This document shows, one piece after another, positions 8,423 through 17,712 of a stretch of DNA of 64,000 nucleotides (position 1 is the stretch's first letter; every line of letters begins with the position of its first letter). Below the pieces are notes generated by a model, which was given only the letters and a program-made list of their open reading frames with translations, had not been told where the DNA came from and made no database searches. The DNA is taken from positions 1-64,000 of the forward strand of contig CAAGFE010000060.1 of the NCBI GenBank assembly GCA_900769075.1, read 5' to 3'. The DNA comes from Clostridia bacterium (GTDB lineage Bacteria; Bacillota; Clostridia; Christensenellales; Aristaeellaceae). The position numbers and the translations under genes are program-made.

Positions 8423-9084
8423 TGGCTGTGTTTGAAAAGTCGGAGCGCCTGCGCCACATCGGCCACCTGGATATCCAGCGTGCCGTGATGCGCGCGCTGC
8501 GCCGTTCCGGGCTGCCGGTGAGCTACTCGAAGGGCTTCAACCCCCATATCCTGCTGACTTTTGCGTCCGCTCTGTCCACCGGCGCCGCGGGCCGCAGGGA
8601 AATCATGGACGTTCAGCTGGACCGGGACGTCACGCCGGAGGCATTCATGGCCGCGATGAACGGCGCGCTGCCGCCGGAGATGCAGGTTTCTTTTGCCAAG
8701 GTGCTGGATGATAAGCATGTGGCGCTCATGGCGCAGGTGCAGGCGGCGGATTATACCATGACCATTCTGGATGAAGCTGCTGCAGCTCAGTTAATCGCAG
8801 CGCTTCCGGCTTTCCTGGCGCAGGAGAGCATCCTGACCATGCGCAAGACCAAGTCCGGCATGAAGGAAACTGATATCCGTCCGCTGCTGCTTGAACTGAG
8901 AGGCGAAGGAAATGTGCTCCATGCTGTAATGACGCTGACCGAGCGCCTGGCCTGCAAGCCCAACATGCTGATCGAAGCCATGTCCGCCTTCGCGGGGATC
9001 GAAATTCCCCGGGTGATGGTGGTTCGCAACGGCCTGCTGGGCCTGGATGAAAGCGGTGCGCTGGTTCCGCTGGAGACGCTGTAA
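8419..9084 (+). CDS. DUF2344 radical SAM-linked protein (TIGR03936)
   Basis: 221-residue protein with the family start FEKSERLRHIGHLDIQRA, then SGLPVSYSKGFNPHI. Function is unknown, but the gene nearly always accompanies the TIGR03960 radical SAM protein, and in some genomes the two are fused. Here the start ATGA overlaps the upstream stop, so they should be co-translated and probably work as one system. The downstream RNase E/G start overlaps this stop by one base. Confidence 0.85.
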   Translation: MMAVFEKSERLRHIGHLDIQRAVMRALRRSGLPVSYSKGFNPHILLTFASALSTGAAGRREIMDVQLDRDVTPEAFMAAMNGALPPEMQVSFAKVLDDKHVALMAQVQAADYTMTILDEAAAAQLIAALPAFLAQESILTMRKTKSGMKETDIRPLLLELRGEGNVLHAVMTLTERLACKPNMLIEAMSAFAGIEIPRVMVVRNGLLGLDESGALVPLETL

Positions 9085-10223
9085 TGCGTGAATTGTATAT
9101 CCGCCGAAGGGATAGCGTTGATATTGCCGTCGTTGAGGATGGGCGTCTGGTGGAATATCTGCCTGGAGAAAAGGATGGTACCGCCGAGGCGGTCTATCTG
9201 GGCCGGGTGGAACGGGTTGTCCCTGGTATGAAGGCGGCTTTTATTCAGATTGGGCAGGAGAAAAACGGCTTTCTCCCGCTGGAAGAACGCAATGCACCTG
9301 ACCTGCCCAAGCTGCAGGTCGGGATGAGCGTCCTCGTCCAGGTGCGCAAGGAAGCCCAGGGTGTGAAGGGCGCGTTCCTCAGCCGGGACATCAGCCTGTG
9401 CGGGGAGTACGTCCTGTTTTCCCCGCTGAACCGTATGACCGCTGTTTCCTCCCGCATTACCCGCGAACGGGATCGCAAGACCATGAAGGAACTGGCGCGG
9501 GAGCTGTGCGGGCATGGATTTGGTTTGATCATGCGCAGCGCCGCGCTGCATGCCTCGGAGGAAGCCATCCGGGCGGAGGTGGAGGAGCTGCGCGCCCGCT
9601 GGGAAACCATCCGCAAAACCGCGCCCACGGCTCATGTGCCATCCGTTCTGTATTCGGCACGCACCAACCTGGACTTGGTGCTGGCAGATTATCACCCCCG
9701 GGGCATCGACCGGATTTACACGAATGCGCCCGATCTGACGGAGCGGCTGACTGCCTATGCACCCGTCACGACGATGGGGGAGTCCATCTTCGAGGTGGGC
9801 CGCATTACAACGCAGGTGATGAAGGCGCTGGAGCGCCGGGTATGGCTGGAAAGCGGCGCCAATCTGGTGTTTGACCCCTGCGAAGCTATGACGGTGATTG
9901 ACGTGAACACCGCCAAATTCACCGGCAAGCGGGAACTGGCGGATACGGTGCTTCAAACCAACCTGGAGGCCTGCGAGGAAATCGCCCGCCAGGTCAGGCT
10001 GCGCAACATCAGCGGGATCATCCTCATTGATATGATTGATATGGTCTCCCGGGAGCACCATCAGGCCGTTCTGGACGCGCTGAACCGCGCCTTTGCTTTA
10101 GACCGGGTCAAAACGGTCGTCCACGGCTTTACGTCCCTCGGCCTGGTGGAGATGACGCGGAAACGCTCCCGTCCGCCGCTGCGGGAAATCATGAATAGAG
10201 AATCCGATCCATTGGAGGAATAA
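9084..10223 (+). CDS. rng: Ribonuclease E/G family protein (short form)
   Basis: 379-residue endoribonuclease. The S1-like RNA-binding region is inserted near the N-terminus (GTAEAVYLGRVERVVPGMKA, AFIQIGQEKNGFLPL). The catalytic core has the Mg-binding aspartates in TVIDVNTAKFTG (about residue 273) and ILIDMIDM (about 316). It ends soon after LGLVEMTRKR, where E. coli RNase G and E go on to a CPxCxG zinc-link used in dimer formation; this protein has no such cysteines. It is therefore a short type. Its likely role is rRNA or mRNA processing. It follows the DUF2344 gene with a one-base overlap. Confidence 0.85.
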   Translation: MRELYIRRRDSVDIAVVEDGRLVEYLPGEKDGTAEAVYLGRVERVVPGMKAAFIQIGQEKNGFLPLEERNAPDLPKLQVGMSVLVQVRKEAQGVKGAFLSRDISLCGEYVLFSPLNRMTAVSSRITRERDRKTMKELARELCGHGFGLIMRSAALHASEEAIRAEVEELRARWETIRKTAPTAHVPSVLYSARTNLDLVLADYHPRGIDRIYTNAPDLTERLTAYAPVTTMGESIFEVGRITTQVMKALERRVWLESGANLVFDPCEAMTVIDVNTAKFTGKRELADTVLQTNLEACEEIARQVRLRNISGIILIDMIDMVSREHHQAVLDALNRAFALDRVKTVVHGFTSLGLVEMTRKRSRPPLREIMNRESDPLEE

Positions 10224-10225
10224 GC

Positions 10226-11629
10226 ATGGCTGAACGAAAGCCTGTCCATATTACGCCTGAGGAACTGGCGGAGCAGCGCCGCTTTGCCGCCATGGTCAGC
10301 GCCATGGAGAACCGGCCCGCATCCTATCATGTGGTGACCTACGGCTGCCAGATGAACGCGCATGATTCCGAGAAGCTGGCAGGCATGCTCCGCGACATGG
10401 GCATGACCGAGGCCGCCGACCGCACCGAAGCCGATTTCGTGATCTTCAACACCTGCTGCGTGCGGGACAATGCGGAACGCCGTGCCCTGGGCAATGTGAC
10501 CTGGCTGAAGGAAGTCCGCAAGAAGAATCCGAAGCTGATCATCGCCGTCTGCGGCTGCATGATTCAGCAGCCCGGCATGGCGGAGAAAATCCTCAAGCAG
10601 TACAAGTTCGTTGATCTTGCCTTTGGCACCTCCAACCTGTATCGGCTGCCGGAGCTGCTGTACCGCACGCTGAACAGCGACCGAACGGTGATTGTGGTGG
10701 AGGATGAGGACACCATCGCGGAGGATCTGCCCATCAAGCGGCTGCGCAGCGATGCGGCCTATATCACCATCATGTATGGCTGCAACAATTTCTGCAGCTA
10801 CTGCATCGTGCCCTATGTGCGCGGACGGGAACGTTCCCGGGAGATGGGCGACATTCTCCGGGAAGCCCGCGAGCTGAAGGAATCCGGTGTGAAGGAGATC
10901 ATGCTCCTGGGCCAGAACGTCAACAGTTACGGCAAGGGTCTGGAGGGCGACGTAACCTTCGCCAAGCTGCTGCGTTCGCTGGATGACATCGGCATTGAAC
11001 GTATCCGCTTTATGACCAGCCACCCGAAGGATCTGTCCGACGAGCTGATCGAGGTGCTGGGAAACTCGAAACATATTTTGCCCCAGTTCCATCTGCCGGT
11101 CCAGCATGGCAATGATGACATTCTTCGCCGCATGAACCGCCATTATACCCGGGCGCAATATCTGGACAAGGTGAGCAGGCTCCGGGAAGCGGTGCCCGGC
11201 ATCGGCCTGACGACGGATATCATCGTCGGCTTTCCCGGGGAGACGGAGGAACAATTCCAGGACACCCTCTCCATCGTGCGGGAGGTCGGCTACGACAGCG
11301 CGTTCACCTTCATCTATTCACCCCGGAAGGGAACTGTCGCGGCGGACATGCCCGATCAGATCCCGGAGGACGTTGCTACCGACCGCATTAAGCGGCTGAT
11401 TGCCGCCCAGGAGGAAAGCCAGCGAAAGGCCCTGGCCCGGTTTATCGGCATGGAGGAAGAGGTGCTGGTGGAAGGTCTCAGCCGCCGCAGCGACAGGCAG
11501 GTGTCCGGTCACGGCAGGCATGGCGTGGGGATCACGCTGCCCGGTAATGAGAACGATATTGGCACGATCGTCCGTGTTCGCATCACGGCGATGAAGAACA
11601 ACACCCTGGTGGGGGAACGCATTGACTGA
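10226..11629 (+). CDS. miaB: tRNA-2-methylthio-N6-dimethylallyladenosine synthase MiaB
   Basis: 467-residue methylthiotransferase that adds a methylthio group to i6A37 of tRNAs. It has the N-terminal UPF0004 domain with its three cluster cysteines (TYGCQMNAHDSE, NTCCVRDNAE, CGCMIQQ), the radical SAM cluster CNNFCSYC near residue 185, and a C-terminal TRAM domain. Its substrate is made by MiaA, encoded 5 kb downstream in the same run. Neighbours ylbF and mutS match the Bacillus miaB-ymcA-mutS arrangement. The start is 2 bp after the RNase E/G stop. Confidence 0.96.
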   Translation: MAERKPVHITPEELAEQRRFAAMVSAMENRPASYHVVTYGCQMNAHDSEKLAGMLRDMGMTEAADRTEADFVIFNTCCVRDNAERRALGNVTWLKEVRKKNPKLIIAVCGCMIQQPGMAEKILKQYKFVDLAFGTSNLYRLPELLYRTLNSDRTVIVVEDEDTIAEDLPIKRLRSDAAYITIMYGCNNFCSYCIVPYVRGRERSREMGDILREARELKESGVKEIMLLGQNVNSYGKGLEGDVTFAKLLRSLDDIGIERIRFMTSHPKDLSDELIEVLGNSKHILPQFHLPVQHGNDDILRRMNRHYTRAQYLDKVSRLREAVPGIGLTTDIIVGFPGETEEQFQDTLSIVREVGYDSAFTFIYSPRKGTVAADMPDQIPEDVATDRIKRLIAAQEESQRKALARFIGMEEEVLVEGLSRRSDRQVSGHGRHGVGITLPGNENDIGTIVRVRITAMKNNTLVGERID

Positions 11630-11645
11630 TTGTGGAGGGTTGAAC

Positions 11646-12047
11646 ATGCGTGACGTGATGATGAAGGCCCAGGCGCTGGCCGAGGCCATTCTGGAAAGCG
11701 ATATCTACAAGAATATGCACAGCTTGGAAGAAGTGGTCACCAAGGACGAGGCGGCCACCTCCGCCATCGCCGTATATATGGAGAAGCGCAGCAACGTGGA
11801 GCTGCTCCTGCGCGCCCCTGAGTTTGACGCGGAAAAGGTTGCCGCCGCCGGTCAGGAGCTGGAGGATGCGGAAAAGGCGATGAACGCCTGCCCCATGGTG
11901 AAGGACATGCGGGAAGCCCAGCAGCGCTTCCAGGAAATGATGGATAACGTGAACCGGATCCTGCGCCTGGTGATTACCGGTGAGGTGGAGGACGGCGGTT
12001 CCGGCTGCAGCGGCAACTGCGCTTCCTGCAGCGGCTGCGGCCATTGA
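11646..12047 (+). CDS. YlbF/YmcA family regulator with Cys-rich tail
   Basis: 133-residue helical protein of the YlbF/YmcA family (DUF964). In Bacillus the YlbF, YmcA and YaaT proteins (RicF/RicA/RicT) form a complex that carries 4Fe-4S clusters and aids RNase Y-dependent mRNA maturation, competence and sporulation. Here the last 15 residues form CSGNCASCSGCGH, four cysteines within ten residues, suited to hold a cluster. Location after miaB and before mutS matches ymcA in Bacillus. ATG 11646 follows GGAGGG; an earlier in-frame ATG at 11622 overlaps miaB and lacks a site. Confidence 0.82.
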   Translation: MRDVMMKAQALAEAILESDIYKNMHSLEEVVTKDEAATSAIAVYMEKRSNVELLLRAPEFDAEKVAAAGQELEDAEKAMNACPMVKDMREAQQRFQEMMDNVNRILRLVITGEVEDGGSGCSGNCASCSGCGH

Positions 12048-12082
12048 TCGGCATACGAACAAATGAAACGGCAGGGACAATC

Positions 12083-14689
12083 ATGGCTGGTTTGACACCG
12101 ATGATGCAGCAGTACCTTCAGATGAAGGCCGAAAACAAGGACTGTCTGCTTTTCTTCCGCCTGGGTGACTTTTACGAAATGTTCTTCGATGACGCGAAGA
12201 CGGCTTCCCGGGAATTGGAACTGACCCTCACCGGGCGCGATTGCGGCCTGGAAGAGCGCGCCCCCATGTGCGGCGTGCCTTATCATGCTGTCGATGCCTA
12301 TGTTGAGAAGCTGATCAGCAAGGGGTATAAGGTTGCCATCTGCGAGCAGATGGAGGATCCCGCCCTGGCGAAGGGGCTGGTCAAGCGCGCCATCACCCGC
12401 ATTATCACTCCCGGCACGGTGATCGAGAGCAATATGCTGGAGGAACGTGCCAACAATTTCCTCCTGTCGGTCTGTTTTGTTTCCAATCGGGCGGGACTTG
12501 CTTTTGCGGATGTCTCGACGGGTGAATTCTATGTGCATGAGGTTCTTCAGCCGGTGGATACCCTGGCGGACGAGCTGGCCCGGATTGAGCCGATGGAGAT
12601 CATCGTCAACGATATGGTGAAGCTCCGCGAGTGCCTGAACCGCGAGGATATGACTGCCTCCGAGCAGCCTGCCTCCTGGTATCAGCCGGACAATGCCGCC
12701 GATACGCTCTGCCGCCACTTCCACCTGAATGATCTTTCCCCCCTGGGCCTAACGGAGGATTACAAGGCGGCAGCCTGTGCTGCGGGCGCGCTGATGAAGT
12801 ACCTCTCCGAAACCCAGAAAAATGCACTGGAACATATTACGGAGCTGCGCATCTATCAGGGCAGCGAAACGATGCTGCTGGACCGCAACACCCGCCGCAA
12901 TCTGGAACTGACCGAATCCATCCGCGGACGCAGCCGCAAGGGGAGTCTGCTGGCGCTGCTGGATAAGACGTCCACCGCCATGGGCGGACGCCTGCTCCGC
13001 TCCTGGATCGAGCAGCCGCTGATTGACAAGGAGAAAATTGAGCGCCGCCTGGATGCGGTGGAGGAGTTCACCCATCAGCATGTGCTGACCATGACGCTGC
13101 TGGAGGAACTGCAGGGCGTTTATGACGTGGAACGGCTGCTCTCCAAGGTGGCGTACAAGTCCATCAACGCCCGCGACTGCCTGGCGCTCTGCGCATCTCT
13201 GCAGAAGGTGCCCGGCATCCGCCAACTGCTTTCCGGGTGTTCCGCAGATGCTGTGCGGGTAATTCTGGAAAGCCTCGATCCGCTGGAGGAACTGACGGAG
13301 CTGCTGAGCCGTGCCATCCATCCTGATGCGCCGATCACCCTCACCGAAGGCGGCATCATCAATGATGGTTACAGCCCCATCCTGGATGAGTATCGGGCTG
13401 CATCCACCAACGGCAAGCAGTGGATCATCGAGCTGGAACAGCGGGAGCGGGAGGCCACCGGCATCCGGAACCTGCGCGTGCAGTACAACAAGGTGTTCGG
13501 CTACTATATTGAGGTCACGAAATCCTACTATGACATGGTTCCAATGCGCTATGTCCGCAAGCAGACGCTGGCGAACTGCGAGCGCTATATGACCCCTGAA
13601 CTCAAGGAAATGGAGCAGAAAATCGTCGGGGCGCAGGAGCAGTCCGTCCGTCTGGAACTGCAGCTCTTCACGGAGATCCGGGAGAAAATCGCCGCGCAAA
13701 TCACCCGTATCCAGCGCACCGCGATGGCGCTGAAAACCCTGGACGCGCTGCTCTCGCTGGCCCGCGTGGCGGTCAACAACCGCTATATCCGTCCGCAGAT
13801 GGGCGATGATGGCGTGCTGGAAATCACGGAAGGCCGCCATCCTGTCGTGGAGCAGTCCATGTCCGAGGGAGGTTTCATCCCCAACGATACCTGCATGAAT
13901 TGCGATGACAAGCGAATGTGTATCATCACCGGCCCGAACATGGCGGGCAAGTCCACCTACATGCGGCAGGTGGCGCTGATCACGCTGATGGCGCACATCG
14001 GCTCCTTTGTCCCCGCGAAGGAAGCGCGGATCCCGATTGTGGACCGCATCTTCACCCGTGTGGGCGCGTCGGATGATCTGGCCAGCGGACAGTCTACCTT
14101 CATGGTGGAAATGAGCGAAACGGCCTACATTCTGCGCAACGCCACGGCGAAATCCCTGGTCATCCTGGATGAAATCGGCCGCGGCACCTCCACATTCGAT
14201 GGTCTGGCGATTGCCTGGGCCGTGGTGGAGTACCTGACCGACAAGGAAAAGTCCGGCGCCAAAACGCTGTTTGCCACCCACTATCATGAGCTTTCAGAGC
14301 TGGAAGGCCATGTGGACGGCGTGGAGAATTACTGCATCTCTGTCCGGGAGCACGGGGAGGACGTCATCTTCCTGCGAAAGATTGTACGCGGCGGCGCAGA
14401 TAAATCCTTCGGCATCCATGTGGCCCGCCTGGCGGGCGTTCCTCATCCGGTGCTGGTTCGTGCCCATGAAATCCAGGCTCGTCTGGAGGTCAGCAACATC
14501 AACCAGAAGGGGATTGGGCAGAACATCCTGGAAGAAGGCCCCAAGCGCGAAAATGAACAGGTCAATTTGTTCGATTTTGCCAAGACGGAGATTATCAACG
14601 AGCTGCAGAGCATCGATGTAATGGCACTGACCCCCATGGATGCCATCAACAAGCTCTTCCTGCTGCGTGAAAAGGCAAGAAAGCTCTAA
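12083..14689 (+). CDS. mutS: DNA mismatch repair protein MutS
   Basis: 868-residue mismatch-recognition ATPase. The mismatch-binding domain holds the Phe-x-Glu motif (GDFYEMFFDD, about residues 28-37). The connector, lever and clamp regions follow. The ABC-type ATPase has the Walker A GPNMAGKST at about residue 617, the signature ASDDLASGQSTFM, and Walker B VILDEIGRGTSTFDG. The C-terminal helix-turn-helix dimerisation part is present. ATG 12083 was chosen by the conserved start MAGLTPMMQQYLQMK; the ribosome site (AGGGAC) is weak. It is followed by mutL. Confidence 0.97.
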   Translation: MAGLTPMMQQYLQMKAENKDCLLFFRLGDFYEMFFDDAKTASRELELTLTGRDCGLEERAPMCGVPYHAVDAYVEKLISKGYKVAICEQMEDPALAKGLVKRAITRIITPGTVIESNMLEERANNFLLSVCFVSNRAGLAFADVSTGEFYVHEVLQPVDTLADELARIEPMEIIVNDMVKLRECLNREDMTASEQPASWYQPDNAADTLCRHFHLNDLSPLGLTEDYKAAACAAGALMKYLSETQKNALEHITELRIYQGSETMLLDRNTRRNLELTESIRGRSRKGSLLALLDKTSTAMGGRLLRSWIEQPLIDKEKIERRLDAVEEFTHQHVLTMTLLEELQGVYDVERLLSKVAYKSINARDCLALCASLQKVPGIRQLLSGCSADAVRVILESLDPLEELTELLSRAIHPDAPITLTEGGIINDGYSPILDEYRAASTNGKQWIIELEQREREATGIRNLRVQYNKVFGYYIEVTKSYYDMVPMRYVRKQTLANCERYMTPELKEMEQKIVGAQEQSVRLELQLFTEIREKIAAQITRIQRTAMALKTLDALLSLARVAVNNRYIRPQMGDDGVLEITEGRHPVVEQSMSEGGFIPNDTCMNCDDKRMCIITGPNMAGKSTYMRQVALITLMAHIGSFVPAKEARIPIVDRIFTRVGASDDLASGQSTFMVEMSETAYILRNATAKSLVILDEIGRGTSTFDGLAIAWAVVEYLTDKEKSGAKTLFATHYHELSELEGHVDGVENYCISVREHGEDVIFLRKIVRGGADKSFGIHVARLAGVPHPVLVRAHEIQARLEVSNINQKGIGQNILEEGPKRENEQVNLFDFAKTEIINELQSIDVMALTPMDAINKLFLLREKARKL

Positions 14690-14690
14690 A

Positions 14691-14711
14691 ACAGACCGAA
14701 AGTCTGTTTTT
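14691..14711 (+). terminator. Short terminator-like hairpin between mutS and mutL
   Basis: ACAGAC/GTCTGT with loop CGAAA, followed by five T (14707-14711), just past the mutS stop. A second, degenerate GAAGTCTGTTTT follows. It may attenuate mutL relative to mutS. The 6-bp stem is weak, so read-through is likely. Confidence 0.5.
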
Positions 14712-14750
14712 ACGATACCGAAGTCTGTTTTGTTGAAAGAGAGGAAGCAC

Positions 14751-16778
14751 ATGGCTGGAAAGATTCGCCTGCTGGCTGATGAAGTCATCGGCAAGATTGC
14801 CGCCGGTGAAGTGGTCGAGCGTCCGTCAGCCGCCATCAAGGAAATGGTGGAAAACAGCCTGGACGCTGGCGCAACCGCCGTCACGGTCGAGATCCGCGAT
14901 GGCGGCATCAGCTATTTCCGGGTCACGGACAATGGTTCCGGCATTCAGCAAAGCGAAATCCGGATGGCCTTTGAGCGTCATGCCACCAGCAAGATCAGCA
15001 GTTCGCAGGATCTTGCGGCCATTCAGACCCTCGGCTTCCGCGGTGAAGCACTGGCCTCCATCGCTGCGGTTGGCAAGGTGACCTGCACGACCCGCACCCG
15101 GGACGATGCCAGCGGCATCAAGGTTGTCAACAACGGCGGTCGCATCGAGTCCATCGAGGAGGCGGCCTGTCCCGAGGGCACTTCCTTTGTGGTGCGCGAC
15201 CTGTTCTTCAACACCCCGGTTCGCCTGAAGTTCCTGAAAAAGCCCGTCACCGAAGCCGGCTATGTTTCTGACCTGATGATGCGCCTGATCCTTTCCCGGC
15301 CGGATGTTTCTTTCCGCTACATCAGCCAGGGCAAGAGGCTCTATCACTCCGCGGGCGACGGGAAGCTCAGCTCCGCCGTGTTCAGCGTGTATGGAAAGGA
15401 AATCCGCGCCATGCAGGAGGTCAAGGGCCATCAGGCCGGGCTGGTGCTGCATGGCTATGTCGGCACCGGTGACAGCGGTCGGGCCACCCGCGCCCACCAG
15501 TCCTTTTTCATCAATGGGCGGTATATGAAGTCCGGCGTTCTGTCAGCCGCGGTGGAATCCGCCTGCCGTGAGCGCACGATGCAGGGCCGCTATCCGTCGT
15601 GCATCCTGCACCTGACCATGCCCTTTGAAATGGTGGACGTCAACGTCCATCCGAATAAGCTGGAGTGCCGCTTCCAGAACGATGCTGCCATCGCCGAAGC
15701 GATGGAAGCCATCATCCGGGATGCGTTCAGTGACAGAAGCCCCCTCGATACGCCCCAGGTCATGCAGCTTGCTCCGTCGGTGCCGACCAACCTTGCCCCT
15801 GTGACTGTGAAAAAGCAGGATGCAGCCGGTTCTGCCGAGCGGCACACCCCTGTCCCCTCTGGGGTGGAAACCGTTCCGGCAGGGAAGACGACGGCCGCGC
15901 CAAAGCCTGCCCCGATTCCCGGAAAGGCCGCGCCTGCCTCTCAAGCTGTTCCCGCCAAAGCCCCCGTATCCGCTGCGGGAAAGCCTGCCCCTGCCAGCTC
16001 GGCACCAGTACAGACGATACCGCAGATGAAGCCGCTCCAGCCGATGGGCAGAACTACCCCCGCCATCCTCCATGAGTCAGCGGCGGCTTATCAGACGCTG
16101 GTGAAGTCCTATCAGCAGGCCGCGGCGAAGATGCCGCCAGCAGCACCGGTCCCTCAGCCGGGGGCGGAAGCACAGGCCGCTGCTTCCTTTCTGCCGGATA
16201 CGCCCAAGCCGCTGCGTATCATTGGTACCGCCTTCAACAGCTACATCCTTGTGGAATATGATGATTCTCTGCTCCTCATCGACCAACAGGGCGTCCATGA
16301 GCGCCTCCTGTTCGACCGCATGATGAACGCGCTGGACACCCGGGGATGCAGCCAGGAATTGCTGATTCCGATGATTGTTCCCGCAACCCGCCGGGAACAG
16401 CAGCTGCTGGAAGCGCATCATGAGCTGCTGGAATCCATCGGCCTGACGGTGGAAGCCTTCGGCGAGAATGAGGTGTCCATCCGCTCCATCCCGATGATTC
16501 TCGGACAGCCCCAGGCGGGCAGCCTGCTGCGGGAAATTCTGGATCAGCTGGAAGGGGAGCGCGGCGTAATCTCGCTGGAGAAGCGCCGGGCGGGCATCCT
16601 CGCCCTGGCCTGCAAAAAGGCGGTTCGCAGCGGAGAGCGGCTCAATGAGTCCGACCTGCGGGAATTGGTGGTTCGCATGGTGGAAAAGAAAGTCATCCCG
16701 ACCAGTCCGCGGGGGACGCCGCTGATTGTGGCCCTGACCCATGCCGACCTGGACCGACGCTTCCGCCGTCCCCAGTAG
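14751..16778 (+). CDS. mutL: DNA mismatch repair protein MutL
   Basis: 675-residue protein. The N-terminal GHKL ATPase is intact (IAAGEVVERPSAAIKEMVEN, DNGSGI, TLGFRGEALASI). A long linker rich in proline and alanine spans about residues 345-485. The C-terminal dimerisation domain carries the positions of the endonuclease motifs, but they are degenerate: DQHA-x2-E reads DQQGVHE (511-517) and CPHGRP reads SPRGTP (652-657), so the metal ligands His, Cys and His are replaced by Gln, Ser and Arg. ATG 14751 follows GAGGAAG. It works with MutS, encoded 61 bp upstream. Confidence 0.95.
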   Translation: MAGKIRLLADEVIGKIAAGEVVERPSAAIKEMVENSLDAGATAVTVEIRDGGISYFRVTDNGSGIQQSEIRMAFERHATSKISSSQDLAAIQTLGFRGEALASIAAVGKVTCTTRTRDDASGIKVVNNGGRIESIEEAACPEGTSFVVRDLFFNTPVRLKFLKKPVTEAGYVSDLMMRLILSRPDVSFRYISQGKRLYHSAGDGKLSSAVFSVYGKEIRAMQEVKGHQAGLVLHGYVGTGDSGRATRAHQSFFINGRYMKSGVLSAAVESACRERTMQGRYPSCILHLTMPFEMVDVNVHPNKLECRFQNDAAIAEAMEAIIRDAFSDRSPLDTPQVMQLAPSVPTNLAPVTVKKQDAAGSAERHTPVPSGVETVPAGKTTAAPKPAPIPGKAAPASQAVPAKAPVSAAGKPAPASSAPVQTIPQMKPLQPMGRTTPAILHESAAAYQTLVKSYQQAAAKMPPAAPVPQPGAEAQAAASFLPDTPKPLRIIGTAFNSYILVEYDDSLLLIDQQGVHERLLFDRMMNALDTRGCSQELLIPMIVPATRREQQLLEAHHELLESIGLTVEAFGENEVSIRSIPMILGQPQAGSLLREILDQLEGERGVISLEKRRAGILALACKKAVRSGERLNESDLRELVVRMVEKKVIPTSPRGTPLIVALTHADLDRRFRRPQ

Positions 16779-16786
16779 AGGTGCAT

Positions 16787-17710
16787 ATGAATCAAAAGAC
16801 CTGCTGGGTCCTGACCGGACCGACTGCCAGCGGCAAGACAGCGCTTTCCATCCGGCTGGCGAAAACCCATCACTGCGAGATTGTCTGCATGGATTCCATG
16901 CAGATCTACCGCCGCATGAACATCGGCACCGCCAAACCCACGCCGGAAGAGATGGAAGGCGTCCCGCATCACATGCTGGATGTCGCCGAGCCGGACGAAG
17001 CCTTCTCAGTCGCGCGCTATCAGGAGATGGCGGAAAGCTGCATTGCGGATATTCACAGCCGCGGCAAGCACGCGCTGCTTGTGGGCGGAACCGGCTTATA
17101 CTTGCGGGCGCTTCGTCAGCCGATGGCGATGGGCGATGTGTCCGGGGATGCGGATCTCCGCGCTGGGCTGGAAGCCCTTGCCGCCGGCGAAAACGGCAAG
17201 CAGAAGCTGCATGATTTGTTGGAAGCGGTGGATCCTGTGACGGCGGCCCGGCTCCACCTGAATGATGTCCGCCGGGCTGTCCGGGCGCTGGAAGTGTATC
17301 GGCTGACCGGCGTGCCCTTTTCCCAACAGCCCCAGATGCCGGGAGAAAGCAGATTTCAGTACCGGGTTGCCACACTGACCATGGATCGCGCGCTCCTGTA
17401 TGCCCGCATTGAAAAGCGGGTTGACGTCATGATGGCGCAGGGGCTTGCGGAGGAGGTTCGCGGGCTGCTGGAGAGCGGCGTTCCCGCGGATTGTCAGGCA
17501 ATGAAGGCGATCGGCTACAAGGAGATCGTCCCGTATCTTCAGGGCCAGGCCACGTTTGAGGAAACCGATGCGCTGCTCAAGCTGAACACCCGCCATTATG
17601 CCAAGCGTCAGCTGACCTGGATGCGCCGCGAGGAGGATGTGTGCTGGGTGGATTCCCTCCGGCCGGACGCCTTTGACACCCTGGAAAAATGGTACACGCA
17701 AGGAGAATGA
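16787..17710 (+). CDS. miaA: tRNA dimethylallyltransferase MiaA
   Basis: 307-residue enzyme that transfers dimethylallyl from DMAPP to A37 of tRNAs, giving the MiaB substrate. The P-loop GPTASGKT is at about residues 11-18, followed by the family motifs CMDSMQIYRRMNIGTAKPT, DEAFSVARYQ and LVGGTGLYLRAL. Near the C-terminus MKAIGYKEI and TRHYAKRQLTWMRR match the tRNA-binding region. ATG 16787 is 8 bp after the mutL stop with AGAGGTG in front. The two i6A-pathway genes thus flank mutSL in one run. Confidence 0.96.
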   Translation: MNQKTCWVLTGPTASGKTALSIRLAKTHHCEIVCMDSMQIYRRMNIGTAKPTPEEMEGVPHHMLDVAEPDEAFSVARYQEMAESCIADIHSRGKHALLVGGTGLYLRALRQPMAMGDVSGDADLRAGLEALAAGENGKQKLHDLLEAVDPVTAARLHLNDVRRAVRALEVYRLTGVPFSQQPQMPGESRFQYRVATLTMDRALLYARIEKRVDVMMAQGLAEEVRGLLESGVPADCQAMKAIGYKEIVPYLQGQATFEETDALLKLNTRHYAKRQLTWMRREEDVCWVDSLRPDAFDTLEKWYTQGE

Positions 17711-17712
17711 GT

